From NCBI GenBank assembly GCA_016748015.1, contig JAAOMT010000234.1:1-43155 (forward strand): 43,155 nt of DNA, written 5' to 3'. Every line of letters starts with the position of its first letter. Position 1 is the stretch's first letter. The position numbers and the translations under genes are program-made. Shown here piece by piece: positions 1 through 9,803 of the stretch. The notes beneath the pieces were generated by a model. It ran no database searches. It saw nothing but the letters and a program-made list of their open reading frames with translations, and was not told the DNA's origin. Source of the DNA: Geosiphon pyriformis (lineage: Eukaryota; Glomeromycota; Glomeromycetes; Archaeosporales; Geosiphonaceae).

Positions 1-282
1 ACTAATAGATATTTTATAATATAATTATTTTTAGTTGCCTAATACTAAAACAGAAAAGTCTTATAAACGGCTCCTGTTAATTTCTTATTTTTTTTTTATA
101 AGCGTTCAGCTTTAATCGAAGACTTTTGGATGATTAATTATTCGGTTGAGTTATTCCCAAGAGAAAAGATTTTCTACAAGATAATTAATTATAGAATAAC
201 GAATAAGGGTGATTTGAATTTCAAGTTAAACTGCCATAATTAATAAATTCATTATTAATTTATCATTCTATTATATTAAATT
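1..282 (-). repeat. Near-perfect inverted copy of 8685-8966 (kinase 1 promoter segment)
   Basis: Read in reverse complement, this stretch matches 8685-8966 base for base, except for one mismatch that I saw (247 versus 8720). Position p pairs with 8967-p. Beyond 282 the match breaks at a gap of about 24 bases and then continues weakly to about 320 (shared TATAGTGG and GTATCATTAATTA strings). A more diverged, direct-orientation relative lies upstream of kinase 2, near 22655-22910. The window therefore starts inside a repeat whose other copy is the kinase 1 promoter region. Sequence left of the window may hold a kinase gene reading leftward. Confidence 0.93.
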
Positions 283-529
283 TATTATAGTGGATATGTA
301 TCATTAATTAGAAATATTAAGTGTTAAAAACTTAGTTATTAAATATAAATATAATTAAAACAATGTTTTAGTTACAAGTTGTTGAAAAAAACCATTTATA
401 ATTTATATATCTTATAAAACTAATACAAGATAATGTTTAATAATCAATCTGTACATAATACATAAATCAAAAAATATTATAAAAAACTTAATTAGTTATT
501 AATTACTGTAATATCCATAATATTAAATA

Positions 530-1700
530 ATAAATGCCAAAACAAGTATAGATAAAGTTATTATAGTTTCAAACGGATAAAAGTAAAAAATATGATTGAA
601 GTATATTTTATTATAAACTTACAAAAAACTATTATAAAAAAAATTGGTAACAAATTGAAAAAATATATATTTAATTACAAAATTGTCAAGTTATTTTTTT
701 TAAAACAAAATTAAAGAAATAATTAAAAAAGTTTTGTTTATAAATAAAAATTTGTTACATAGAAAACAACATAAATTATATAAAAGATTTGATAAATTTA
801 TAATACATATTAAACTTTTAAAGAAAACAATTCAAAAATTTAGGCAATAATCTTAAATATTATATCATTAAATGTTTTAAAAGTTTTGACTATAGCAAAA
901 AAACCAAAATAGTTATACAAAAATTTGGTCTTTTAAACTTACAACTAATATTATCATAATTAATATCTATTTTCTTAATCAAAAATATTAATAAACTAGT
1001 TGGTTTTAAAATAAAAAATTCTAAACTTTATTTAAATAATTTTATTTCACTAAAGCTTAATTTTTTACTTTTTAGTTTATTTTAATTATCTAATTATAAT
1101 TAATTATATTCATCAGTCATTAATATTTTTATATTAGTTCTATTTTAAAAAATAATCAATAAGAATTATTATTAACCTAAATTTTAACTCAATTATTAAT
1201 TCAATTATAATCTGTTTTTTAAATTATTAATTTTATTATTAATTCTTTTTTGAGAATATATAAGCAAGACTTTTTAAAGTTGTAAAAACAATAATTCAAA
1301 ACAAAAATTATTTTTATTCTAATTTCATAATGATTTTAAATTTTTTTTTAATATATATTTTTTTGATTTATATATTGTTAAATTGTTGTAAAGTATATTA
1401 AATAAATATTTACTAGAAAATACAAATAATATCTGTTATTAAATTATAAGAATATTAATATAAGACATAACTTATAATAATTGTATTATTTTTTGTTGAC
1501 AGTATAAATTATTTTTAATCTTTAAATTTTTTTACTATTTTTTAGAAAAAATAACAATTGACTAATTTTGTATATTACATCTCTATTAATTAATTTATTA
1601 ATTAAGTTGAATTTATTTTTTAATTATTTTATTATTTTATAATACTTGTTTTTCTTTGCTATCTATTAATATATTGCTCAAATCTATAACAACAATAATA
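530..1700 (+). mobile_element. Decayed Ty3/gypsy 3' end plus LTR-like segment
   Basis: This AT-rich stretch aligns in the same orientation with 40840-41760. The shared strings run in order: a CAAAACAAG..TA.ATAAAGT string, a GCAAAAAAACCAAAA string, and a promoter-like ATATAAGCAAGACTTTTTAAAG at about 1256-1280. The last one recurs near 41615 and, changed, near 39680. In the right-hand copy this region follows integrase, so here it should be the 3' part of pol (to about 1040) followed by an LTR. All frames are full of stops. TSDs and exact LTR borders could not be fixed. The 283-529 interval before it is featureless AT-rich DNA. Confidence 0.6.
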
Positions 1701-3647
1701 AAACTTATGTAAAATGTCAAAATAATTAAATATAAATTGAAATAAAATTTTCCAAATATGAAAAGATATAAAAGTATTTATCAACAAATTTTTATTTTAT
1801 TAATTGTTAAAATAAATTATTAATTACATAAAATATAGTTAAGAGTTTTTTTACAATTTATTTTGCTAATATTATTTATTGTAACTTGTATTTAAACAAG
1901 ATTTTACAATATATTAAAAAATTTGCATATATTAAAATCTTGAATTGTATTAATTAAAAAAATAAAGCAATAACAACAAAAAAAGAAAAAAATTTATAAT
2001 AACTGGCAATATTTAGAGTTTAGAAATAATATTATGAAATTTGATAACAGAAAAGCCTTTATTTTATGATTATTCTTACGATTAAATTTTTGTAATGGCT
2101 ATTTTATATTGTTTAAAAACTTGAAATTATTTTATTTTTATTTTATTTTGTATTGGCAAAATAATTAAAAAGTAATAAAATATTAATTTTAAGAATTATT
2201 TTACGATTAAAAAAGGTTTAAAAAAGTTGAAAATACTTATAAATATAGGTGAAAGTTTCAAAAATTAGAAAAGTACATAAAAAACATGTAAAAGGTAATA
2301 AATTATTAAAAAAATTTCAAGAAGATTTTTATATAAAATAATTATATTTCCTAAAATAAAACAAGACAAAAAACACAAAATAAGAATTTATTTAAAAGCA
2401 ATTTATACATGTCATTTTTTAACTGCTCAAATTATAAATTTTTTAAAAAACTTATTTTTTTAATTTTAATTTATTGGTTTTATTGATTCATTTATTAATT
2501 AGTTAAATTCAATATATTAAACCACTTTTATTTTTTTAAAACAATAAAATTAGTGTATTTACCTAAGATAACAATTTAAAAAAAAAGGCTGAATTTAATT
2601 ATGCATAATATTTAGTTAAACCTTAATGAGATCTGTTCATGATAAATTATTTTAAACATTTACTTATAAACAATAATATTTTAAAATTTTTTTTTTTAAT
2701 TTTTTATGAGAAATATATTTTAACAACCTTATTAAATTCAATAAAAAACAAATAATTTAATATTTATATTTATTAATTTGTTAATTTTTAAAAAGATTTA
2801 TTAATTAAGAGTTTAAAAAGGGATTTTAAATTATTAAGCATATTAATTTTATAAAATTTGATCAATTCAATTTGGTTTTATATATTATAAAATTTTAAAA
2901 AAGTTTATTTATTAACTTTGCAAAATTACCTTTTTCCCCTTCTTTATAAACAAAACATAAGATGAAAATTATCAAAAGAATAGACAAAAGAATGGCTTGA
3001 AATGCCTTATCCAGGCGAAAATTGCAAGGGTGATAAACAAAGGAAAATCAAATGGTACTATGCACAGATCAGAAATATCTAATTAGATGCATCGTTTCCA
3101 ATGTTCCACACACGATAAAGCAATTATATGGGCTATAATCTTAGGAAAAAAAGAAAAAGACGATAAATAAGGTAAATAATAAAAGCACTTTACAATAATT
3201 TTGCAACAAATAAAAATTTAAGAAGATATGATTGTTTATCATCGTTTTGCTTAGAAAGGAAGTCTAATTTTTCTTACTATTTTTTTGAATTAAATCATGA
3301 TTATTATTCTTAGTAACAGCCAGTGACAATGTTAAAGATAAATTTAACTAAATTGTATAATTGTGATTTATAAAAATTAAGAGCATGATTGATTACTTTT
3401 TCTATGGAAAGTTAAAAGAAACACCCTGTCCACGCCTTTTTTTTTATTTATTTATTGACTTAGTTTTTGCTTTTACTTTCCTTAAATGATTAATTATATT
3501 TTTGAATTCTTTCCAAAAACTAAAAGTGAGCTATTTAGCTTTATGTCGCGTTCTATATTTGTCAAATTTACTGATAATACTTTTTTTATTTAGATTTCTA
3601 ATAACAATTTTATCTCAATCATTTCTTTAACACCATTTAACAACAAA
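1701..3647. other. AT-rich spacer without a recognisable gene
   Basis: I see no gene, tRNA or clear repeat here. Most of it is long A/T runs. From about 2980 to 3180 the composition becomes less AT-rich (for example the ATGCCTTATCCAGGCGAAAA stretch), but all frames are closed within a few codons. The last hundred bases should include the promoter and 5' UTR of the gene starting at 3648. Confidence 0.5.
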
Positions 3648-4025
3648 ATGGGGTTTTGGGATGATTTCGGCGAATTTGCTCTTGCAGGAATAAAAATTGG
3701 TGGTAAAATATGCATTTCAGGTGCCATGGCAGGAGCAATTGTTGCCACAGCTGGCACGGCTGCTCCTATCGTTGCTCCATTAGTTGGATGTGGTATTATA
3801 GGTATTGGTAATGGAGTAAAAGAATTAGGTAAAGAAAGCGACTCCGAAGTCATCAAATACTTGGGAGAAACTGTCATCGATACGGGACTTGGCACCATAT
3901 GTGGTGGCGTATTAACGGCTCCGCAAAGCACACTTTCTCAAATATCTGACCATTCTTTCAAGGTGGCTAAAAAAACTGGTGATATCGGAGAAGCGTTGGT
4001 CGGCATAACTGCAAAAACTGGTTAA
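3648..4025 (+). CDS. Small glycine-rich hydrophobic protein (glycine-zipper-like), unknown function
   Basis: A 125-residue, intronless frame that is clearly less AT-rich than its surroundings, which argues for a real gene. The ATG context is good (A at -3, G at +4). The protein begins MGFWDDFGEF. From about residue 13 to 60 it is an almost uncharged Gly/Ala/Ile/Val stretch with repeated small-xxx-small spacing, typical of glycine-zipper membrane segments. A second Gly-rich patch lies near residues 79-87 (GLGTICGGV). No enzyme motif is visible and I do not recognise the family. A membrane-inserting or membrane-associated role is inference only. The frame stops at TAA 4023-4025, but the same frame then stays open to 4154 with protein-like sequence. 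The annotated protein may therefore be a truncated allele of a 168-residue protein. Confidence 0.65.
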   Translation: MGFWDDFGEFALAGIKIGGKICISGAMAGAIVATAGTAAPIVAPLVGCGIIGIGNGVKELGKESDSEVIKYLGETVIDTGLGTICGGVLTAPQSTLSQISDHSFKVAKKTGDIGEALVGITAKTG

Positions 4026-4154
4026 TATGGCTTTAAAATTGCTACCAATAACTATGTGTCGGCTGGTCATGAAGCATATTTATATGAAAGACACAGAAGT
4101 CACGAAAAGAGAGGGATGAGTTATGATAGTGATTGTCCCGTGTGTACTGATTAG
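4026..4154 (+). pseudogene. In-frame C-terminal continuation after the stop at 4023, ending CPVC
   Basis: Directly after TAA the same frame runs 42 codons to TAG 4152-4154. It encodes a His-, Arg- and Tyr-rich tail with SAGHEAYLYERHRSHEKRG followed by CPVCTD. Four His and the paired Cys could bind a metal, although this is only a pattern. The composition matches the coding region upstream rather than the AT-rich spacer downstream. The simplest reading is one nonsense mutation in a 168-codon gene. A short intron that removes the stop was looked for, but no convincing GT-AG pair was seen. Confidence 0.5.
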
Positions 4155-5897
4155 TTGTAAAATTTCTCTATGTTAGGTAAGGAACTATTTTATTCAAAAC
4201 TAAATTAGTGAAAATAATAGTTTAACTCTTACTTATACCACTTAGTAGGTAATACTAATTTGGCTAACTAGAATATCATAAATCTTAGATATATAACTTA
4301 GCAAAGGCTCGAAACAAACAGATGATTAAAAAAAGACTGAATCCCTGAGAAATTTTATATTGAAATTCCCTCTAATTGGTGTATTTTTATATATAAATAT
4401 TTCTTTCCCTTGGGTTTTTTTTTTTACTTCTCTCTTAAAAATTAAACTAGAAAATTAAGAAGCAATGAAAAAGAAAGTATTAAGATGATGGTTTACTTTT
4501 AGTAAACCTCATGAATTAAAAACTTTCCTTTGTTCCCTTAAAATATTCGTTAAATTTAAGATTAAAAAATCAAGAAATAAAGCTAAAACCCAAAAAATTA
4601 TATATCATGAAAAAAGAAACAAAACTCAAAAGATTAACCAAAGCACAATTGCGTAAATCATTATTCATTGGTAAAAAGAAAAAAGTAGTTTTCGGCAAAA
4701 AATAATTTGTAAAAAACCAATATTGATAAGAAATAAACATAGTAGAATATTTGAAATACCTAATTATTGCCTTTCATTATCTTTATCAGTGGATATCAAT
4801 CCCTTTGATTCAATTATCTATAAGTTTGATGACTTTCAATTAAGTTATAACTGATATGGTCACACTTTATTAGGAAAAAAAAAATTAACAAATTGACTAT
4901 CTACACCAAAGAAATTCATCTCAATAACCTATTTGATTTTCCAAAGTTAATTATCAAAATAGCTCATGATTTAGCTAACTATAAACTAAATTTTTTGACG
5001 AAAATACGAACTAGAGCATACTGAATTAACCAAAGACATTGAGGCTTTTTTTATATTAAGTTTCCCCAAAAGTTCAAAACTTACAAAAATTTCAATAAGA
5101 CGGGGTTATTAAAAGGTTTGTGTTAACATCCGACTAAAAACTCTTGTTTAACAGCACCATATTTCTAAACTTTTATTGTTTTTCTCAAAAAAAACGATTG
5201 ATTATATTTTGAAATTTTAACATAATTATTTGATTAAAATTAATTTATGCATGAAAAAACGGTTAATTAAGTTTTAAAATTTATAGAAATAAAGTTTTAT
5301 AAGTTTATTAAGATTGTAATATTATTCTATAGTAAAGTTTTAAAAAAAAGATAATATTTCAAGATTTTCATGGTGCATCCTATTCCTTTAATTAAGTCAA
5401 CAATTAAATTATGCAATCATTTTTTATTAATAATAATTATTTAAAATATATTATATTTTTTTCATGATTAGATCATGTATGTATAAAATAAAATAACCTT
5501 TTATTGATTTAAATAAAAAATTCAGAACAAATCAATCTATGTACATAAAAATGATAAAATAATTTAAAATCTATCCAAATTTTTAAATTAAAAACAAACA
5601 AGAATACTGTTATTAATCATTTTTTATTATTAATTAAATTAATATTTATTTTCGCAACTCTTTTCAAAATCTTACATAAAAATAATTAAAACCAGACTCA
5701 AATTTTATAAAAAGTCGGTATCAATTTAATTAATAAATAAATATATAAATTATAATATCTAAAAAAATTTTGTTATCTAAGAAGTGAAATGTTTTATTAT
5801 ATCTGAAAAAGATTTTAAATAAAAAACTATTTATATACTTTATTTATCTGAATGAATAATAATTATAAATTGTGTTTTAAGATCACAATTATCTATG
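4155..5897. other. Spacer with weak traces of a decayed coding region
   Basis: AT-rich and without a supported gene. One frame around 4884-4996 reads a protein-like string (NNLFDFPKLIIKIAHDLAN) before stops appear, and it may be a relic of an unknown gene. A short hairpin, GGTTTACTTTTAGTAAACC, lies near 4489-4507. Nothing else stands out. Confidence 0.35.
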
Positions 5898-5983
5898 TGA
5901 TTGCTATTGCCCAATAGTAAGGATTAATTAAATCACAATTTGATTGCTATTACCCAATAGTAAGATTAATGAAATTACATTTT
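5898..5983 (+). repeat. Two-copy tandem repeat, period about 43 bp
   Basis: TGATTGCTATTGCCCAATAG at 5898 recurs as TGATTGCTATTACCCAATAG at 5941. Both are followed by TAAG and by similar AT-rich tails (ATTAATTAAATCACAATT versus ATTAATGAAATTACATTT). The copies differ by a few substitutions and one deleted base. No function is apparent. Confidence 0.8.
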
Positions 5984-6019
5984 TCTTCTGTAAAGAGAGA
6001 GACTGGCTAATATTTTTAA

Positions 6020-6127
6020 TAGTAAATATTATATTGAAAAATACTAAATTTTATTTGGTTTGGTTTTAGAAGAGGTAACATTTTTAAGGAGACGTAATTT
6101 AGTATTTTTCCTATTTTATATTTACTA
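6020..6127. repeat. Foldback (inverted repeat) with arms of about 31 bp
   Basis: The left arm, TAGTAAATATTATATTGAAAA to AAATT (6020-6050), is mirrored by AATTTAGTATTTTTC to TTTACTA (6096-6127). The inner 15 bases (GAAAAATACTAAATT) are a perfect inverted repeat. The loop of about 45 bases is less AT-rich. The size and shape fit a small MITE-like foldback or a structured RNA. No coding potential. It lies about 210 bp upstream of the kinase pseudogene start. Confidence 0.7.
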
Positions 6128-6337
6128 TATCAAGTTTATTATTACATCTAATTAATTTAGTAAGACTACTAAATGATAAATAAGGTCAAGAAACAAAAGA
6201 CTCAATGAATTTATTTTTTTAAACATAGAAAAACAGCATAAATACCACCTCAACTTTTTATATATATTAATTTCTAAAATTAATATCAATAAAAGCCTCT
6301 TCTCATAAAATCTTATTCGATTTTATTTAGCTAGATT

Positions 6338-7075
6338 ATGAAAAACCTTGAAATTAAAATAACTTGCCCAGAAGCTGCTCATGATTGCAATAAGTGCAAT
6401 TGGTCTCAAAAGAGTATTACAAGCAATAAAGTGAATAAGTGTGGGGCATGTCGGCTCTTATTTTTTGAAAAAACCTGCAAAAACTTTTGAAGCATCCAGA
6501 AGTATTTATTATTAACAAATTTTCATTCTGTGAGTTGGTCTGACAAATTATGAATCGCACGATATATAGCTGAAGGACCTGAGACTATTCATTATACTGG
6601 TATGATTCATCATGACCTACACTCAGACAAAATTTCACAATATGCTTATGATGATGTATCAATTAAAGACCTTTGATTATATCGACCTACAAACTCAGAA
6701 ATAAAAACCACAACTGCAACAACAAGAGGGAAAAAAATATATATGAAATTAATCCCTATACTTCACCAGAAGTTTTAAGAGGAGATACGTTTAAGACAGC
6801 TGGTAATATTTATAGTATAGGAATGATATTATGGGAATTGATAACAGGAAAGCCTCCATTTTATGATCATGATCACGATCACGATCAAATTCTGGATTGG
6901 CTACTTTAAATGGTCAAAGACCTGAAATTACCTCCTCTCTTATTCCATCTTGTATTGCTGAAATAATTGAAAATTGTTGGGAAGCTAATTCAGAGAATTG
7001 TCCTACTGCCATAGAAGTTTACAAGAATTTGAAAAGACTTATACAAAATATGCTGAGATTTTTAATAATGGTTTG
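6338..7075 (+). pseudogene. TKL kinase pseudogene, N-lobe deleted
   Basis: Related to the two intact kinases in this window. The ATG at 6338 opens an N-terminal segment with the Cys cluster (HDCNKCNWSQ, then KCGACRLLFF), and the third Cys of the cluster is now Ser. TGA at 6488-6490 ends it. The sequence then jumps directly to KYLLLTNFHSVSWSDK (about 6500), so the glycine loop, the VAIK lysine and the first intron are missing. The catalytic loop reads HHDLHSDKI instead of HRDLHSGNI, and the DLG region has a TGA. The C-lobe (PEVLRGDTFKTAGNIYS, GKPPFYDHDHDHDQ) remains readable in two frames to about 7075, with a DHDHDHD expansion from GATCAC repeats. A deletion, stops, frameshifts and lost catalytic residues make it clearly non-functional. 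Confidence 0.92.
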
Positions 7076-7989
7076 AAAATACATAATTTATAATATTGCA
7101 CAATCATTATAATATTTTACATATTTTATAATTAATTTAAAAATATAATGATTAAATGAAAAACTAAAAAATGAAATAATTTACTTAATTTTGATATAAT
7201 ATTTTTATCAAATGTTTACTATTTAACTTTGAATTTTCAATTATTTTTTGCTTTTAGTTTTTTATTATTATTCCTATTTGTATCAAATATTGTTCAAGTT
7301 AAAATAATATCAAAAAATTTGAAACATATTAATTTATAATAACAATTATAAATTATGTTACTCTATAATTTGCTAACATTAACTAGTAATTTTTTTTGAA
7401 ATAGAAAAAAGTTGTATATATGTAAAATAAATTATTTTATCTGATTTTACAAAATGCGAAAAAATTGTATAAATTTTGTTGTATATTTTAAATTATTGAT
7501 TGCATGATAAACCAATAAAATTTTTTGATTATTTGGTATTTCGAAAATAAATAACATTCTTACATTTTTTGATTTTTAGCAGTAATAAATTTTAAAAAAA
7601 TTTTAATTATACAAATATTTAATTAACCAAAAAAGCAAAAAAAACACTATAAATTTTTAAATGTTGTCTATAATTTAATAAATAAATTATTATATTTTTT
7701 TTTTAAAAAAAAAACAGATATTTATTTTGCAATTGCCAACAATTTGAACTATTTTTAACAATAATTTCATTGAAAATTTGCTTTATCCAACTTCTGATGA
7801 TTCAAAAATTCAAACCATTTTTTTTGCTTCAATACTATTGACTTTTTATGAGAAATTATTATTTCTAAAATGAATTAAAAGAATAAAATATACTTGAAAT
7901 AAGTCTTTTGTTTTGTTCTGCCAAAGGTGTAATCCAACCACTAACTATTTTCGCACAATACAATTATCGTACATTAAATGTGAATTGCA
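7076..7989. other. AT-rich spacer, nothing recognised
   Basis: More than 900 bases of very AT-rich sequence with homopolymer runs and no open frame of note. No RNA gene or clear repeat was seen. Confidence 0.5.
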
Positions 7990-8185
7990 CAACAAATTAT
8001 GCATGACCAACCAATTTATAACATAAAGCAATATTAAAAAAATAGTAAATCAAAAGATAAATTCAAATAATTATACCAAAATATTAAAAAATTTGAATCT
8101 GTAATATTAAAAAAATGGGTAAAGTATTTAGGTCTAATTAATAAAAAAGTTTGTAAATTTATGATATCATTTTATATTAAAACAG

Positions 8186-8203
8186 TATATATATATATAT
8201 ATA
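8186..8203. repeat. (TA)n microsatellite inside the duplicated block
   Basis: An uninterrupted TA run. The matching position in the other copy of the block (22115-22138) has a longer run, so the tract has changed length since duplication. Confidence 0.9.
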
Positions 8204-8684
8204 CATAATACATTTTTATTGTAAAACAAGTTAACATAGAAATATTATATTATTATTTATCAAAAAATATTATCAATTTAAGATATTAATATATTAATTA
8301 ATTTGTTTTATTTATAAATAAAGATATTAAAATATCATAATAAATTATTATATCTGTATTTTAAACAAATAATATATTTTAAAATTTTGAATTAACTTAA
8401 ATTAAATTAACAAGTTGAAAAAATTGACAAACAATTATGATTAGTTAATAAATTATATATAATGTATTGTTTTTATAAAATTTTTATTACATATTTAAAA
8501 ATCTTGCTTTATCAAATGGAAATATAATATTTAAGGTTTTATCAACTTTTTAATTTCATTATTGAAAATTGAGTTTTAAACATGATAAATAGTAAGATTA
8601 AAAAATAATAAATTAAGATGATTTTAATATTTTTTAATTAATGATACACACCCACTATAAGAAATTAAACAGAAAGTAAGCTTG

Positions 8685-8966
8685 AATTTAATATAATAGA
8701 ATGATAAATTAATAATGAACTTATTAATTATGGCAGTTTAACTTGAAATTCAAATCACCCTTATTCGTTATTCTATAATTAATTATCTTGTAGAAAATCT
8801 TTTCTCTTGGGAATAACTCAACCGAATAATTAATCATCCAAAAGTCTTCGATTAAAGCTGAACGCTTATAAAAAAAAAATAAGAAATTAACAGGAGCCGT
8901 TTATAAGACTTTTCTGTTTTAGTATTAGGCAACTAAAAATAATTATATTATAAAATATCTATTAGT
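8685..8966 (+). repeat. Internal arm of the inverted repeat with window start
   Basis: Reverse complement of 1-282 with a single mismatch. It lies about 300 bp upstream of the kinase 1 start codon and belongs to the promoter-side part of the duplicated kinase block. Confidence 0.93.
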
Positions 8967-9273
8967 CAAAATTTAGAAAATCCGACATTTTAATTATGAG
9001 AGCCGGTCTTATGTTTAAATCATACAACTCATTTGGGTAGGAAGACAATGAGTTAATGCTAAACTTGTTTGGCGTATTTCTTTGTGTACCGTAGCCAGTT
9101 AAACCTATTTAGTATAATAAATTGATTTAACTATGTGATCACAGAGAAACAATATAAATAAGAACTCCGCGTTTAGACAAACTACTTTTTAAACGTACTA
9201 TCAAATAAACATTTTCAAAAAAACCTTCTTCGAATAATAATCTATTTACATTTTATCCGTTCTTGTTCATACC

Positions 9274-9736
9274 ATGGAAAACAAAGATTTTAAAATAACT
9301 CGTCCAGAATCTCATGATTGTGACGAATGTGAATGGTGTCAATACAGTATTAAAAAAAACAATAAAAGGAATTACTGCGTTACATGCAAATTCCTATTTT
9401 TCAAAGAGCTTTATAGCAAATTTTCAAGCGGCAATAAAGAAATTGATGAAATAATTAAGAATCCAATATATCTTCCACCTAAGAGTAAATATGAGGGTGG
9501 TAGAGTTAATTACTATGAATGGATTCCATGGGAGAGTTTGTCGAATATCAACGAAATTGCTAGAGGAGGGTTCAGTATGATTTATAATGCAACATGGATT
9601 GATGGAAAGATTGATACGTGGAGTATAAAACATCATGGTTCAATAGAATATCAAAGAGATGAAGATTCAAAAGGGGTGCAAGTAGCAATAAAGATTATAA
9701 AAACGAACAGTTCAGAATTGTTTAACGAGGTAAACA

Positions 9737-9803
<67 letters not shown>

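Noticed and set aside
3590-3931. A 113-codon minus-strand frame opposite the glycine-rich gene
   Set aside because: It is the antisense shadow of the plus-strand coding sequence. Pro/Ile-rich content arises from Gly/Asn codons read backwards.
4607-4705. A 32-codon Lys-rich frame (MKKETKLKRLTKAQLRKSLF...)
   Set aside because: AT-rich DNA gives Lys-rich frames by chance. There is no copy, motif or neighbouring signal to support it.
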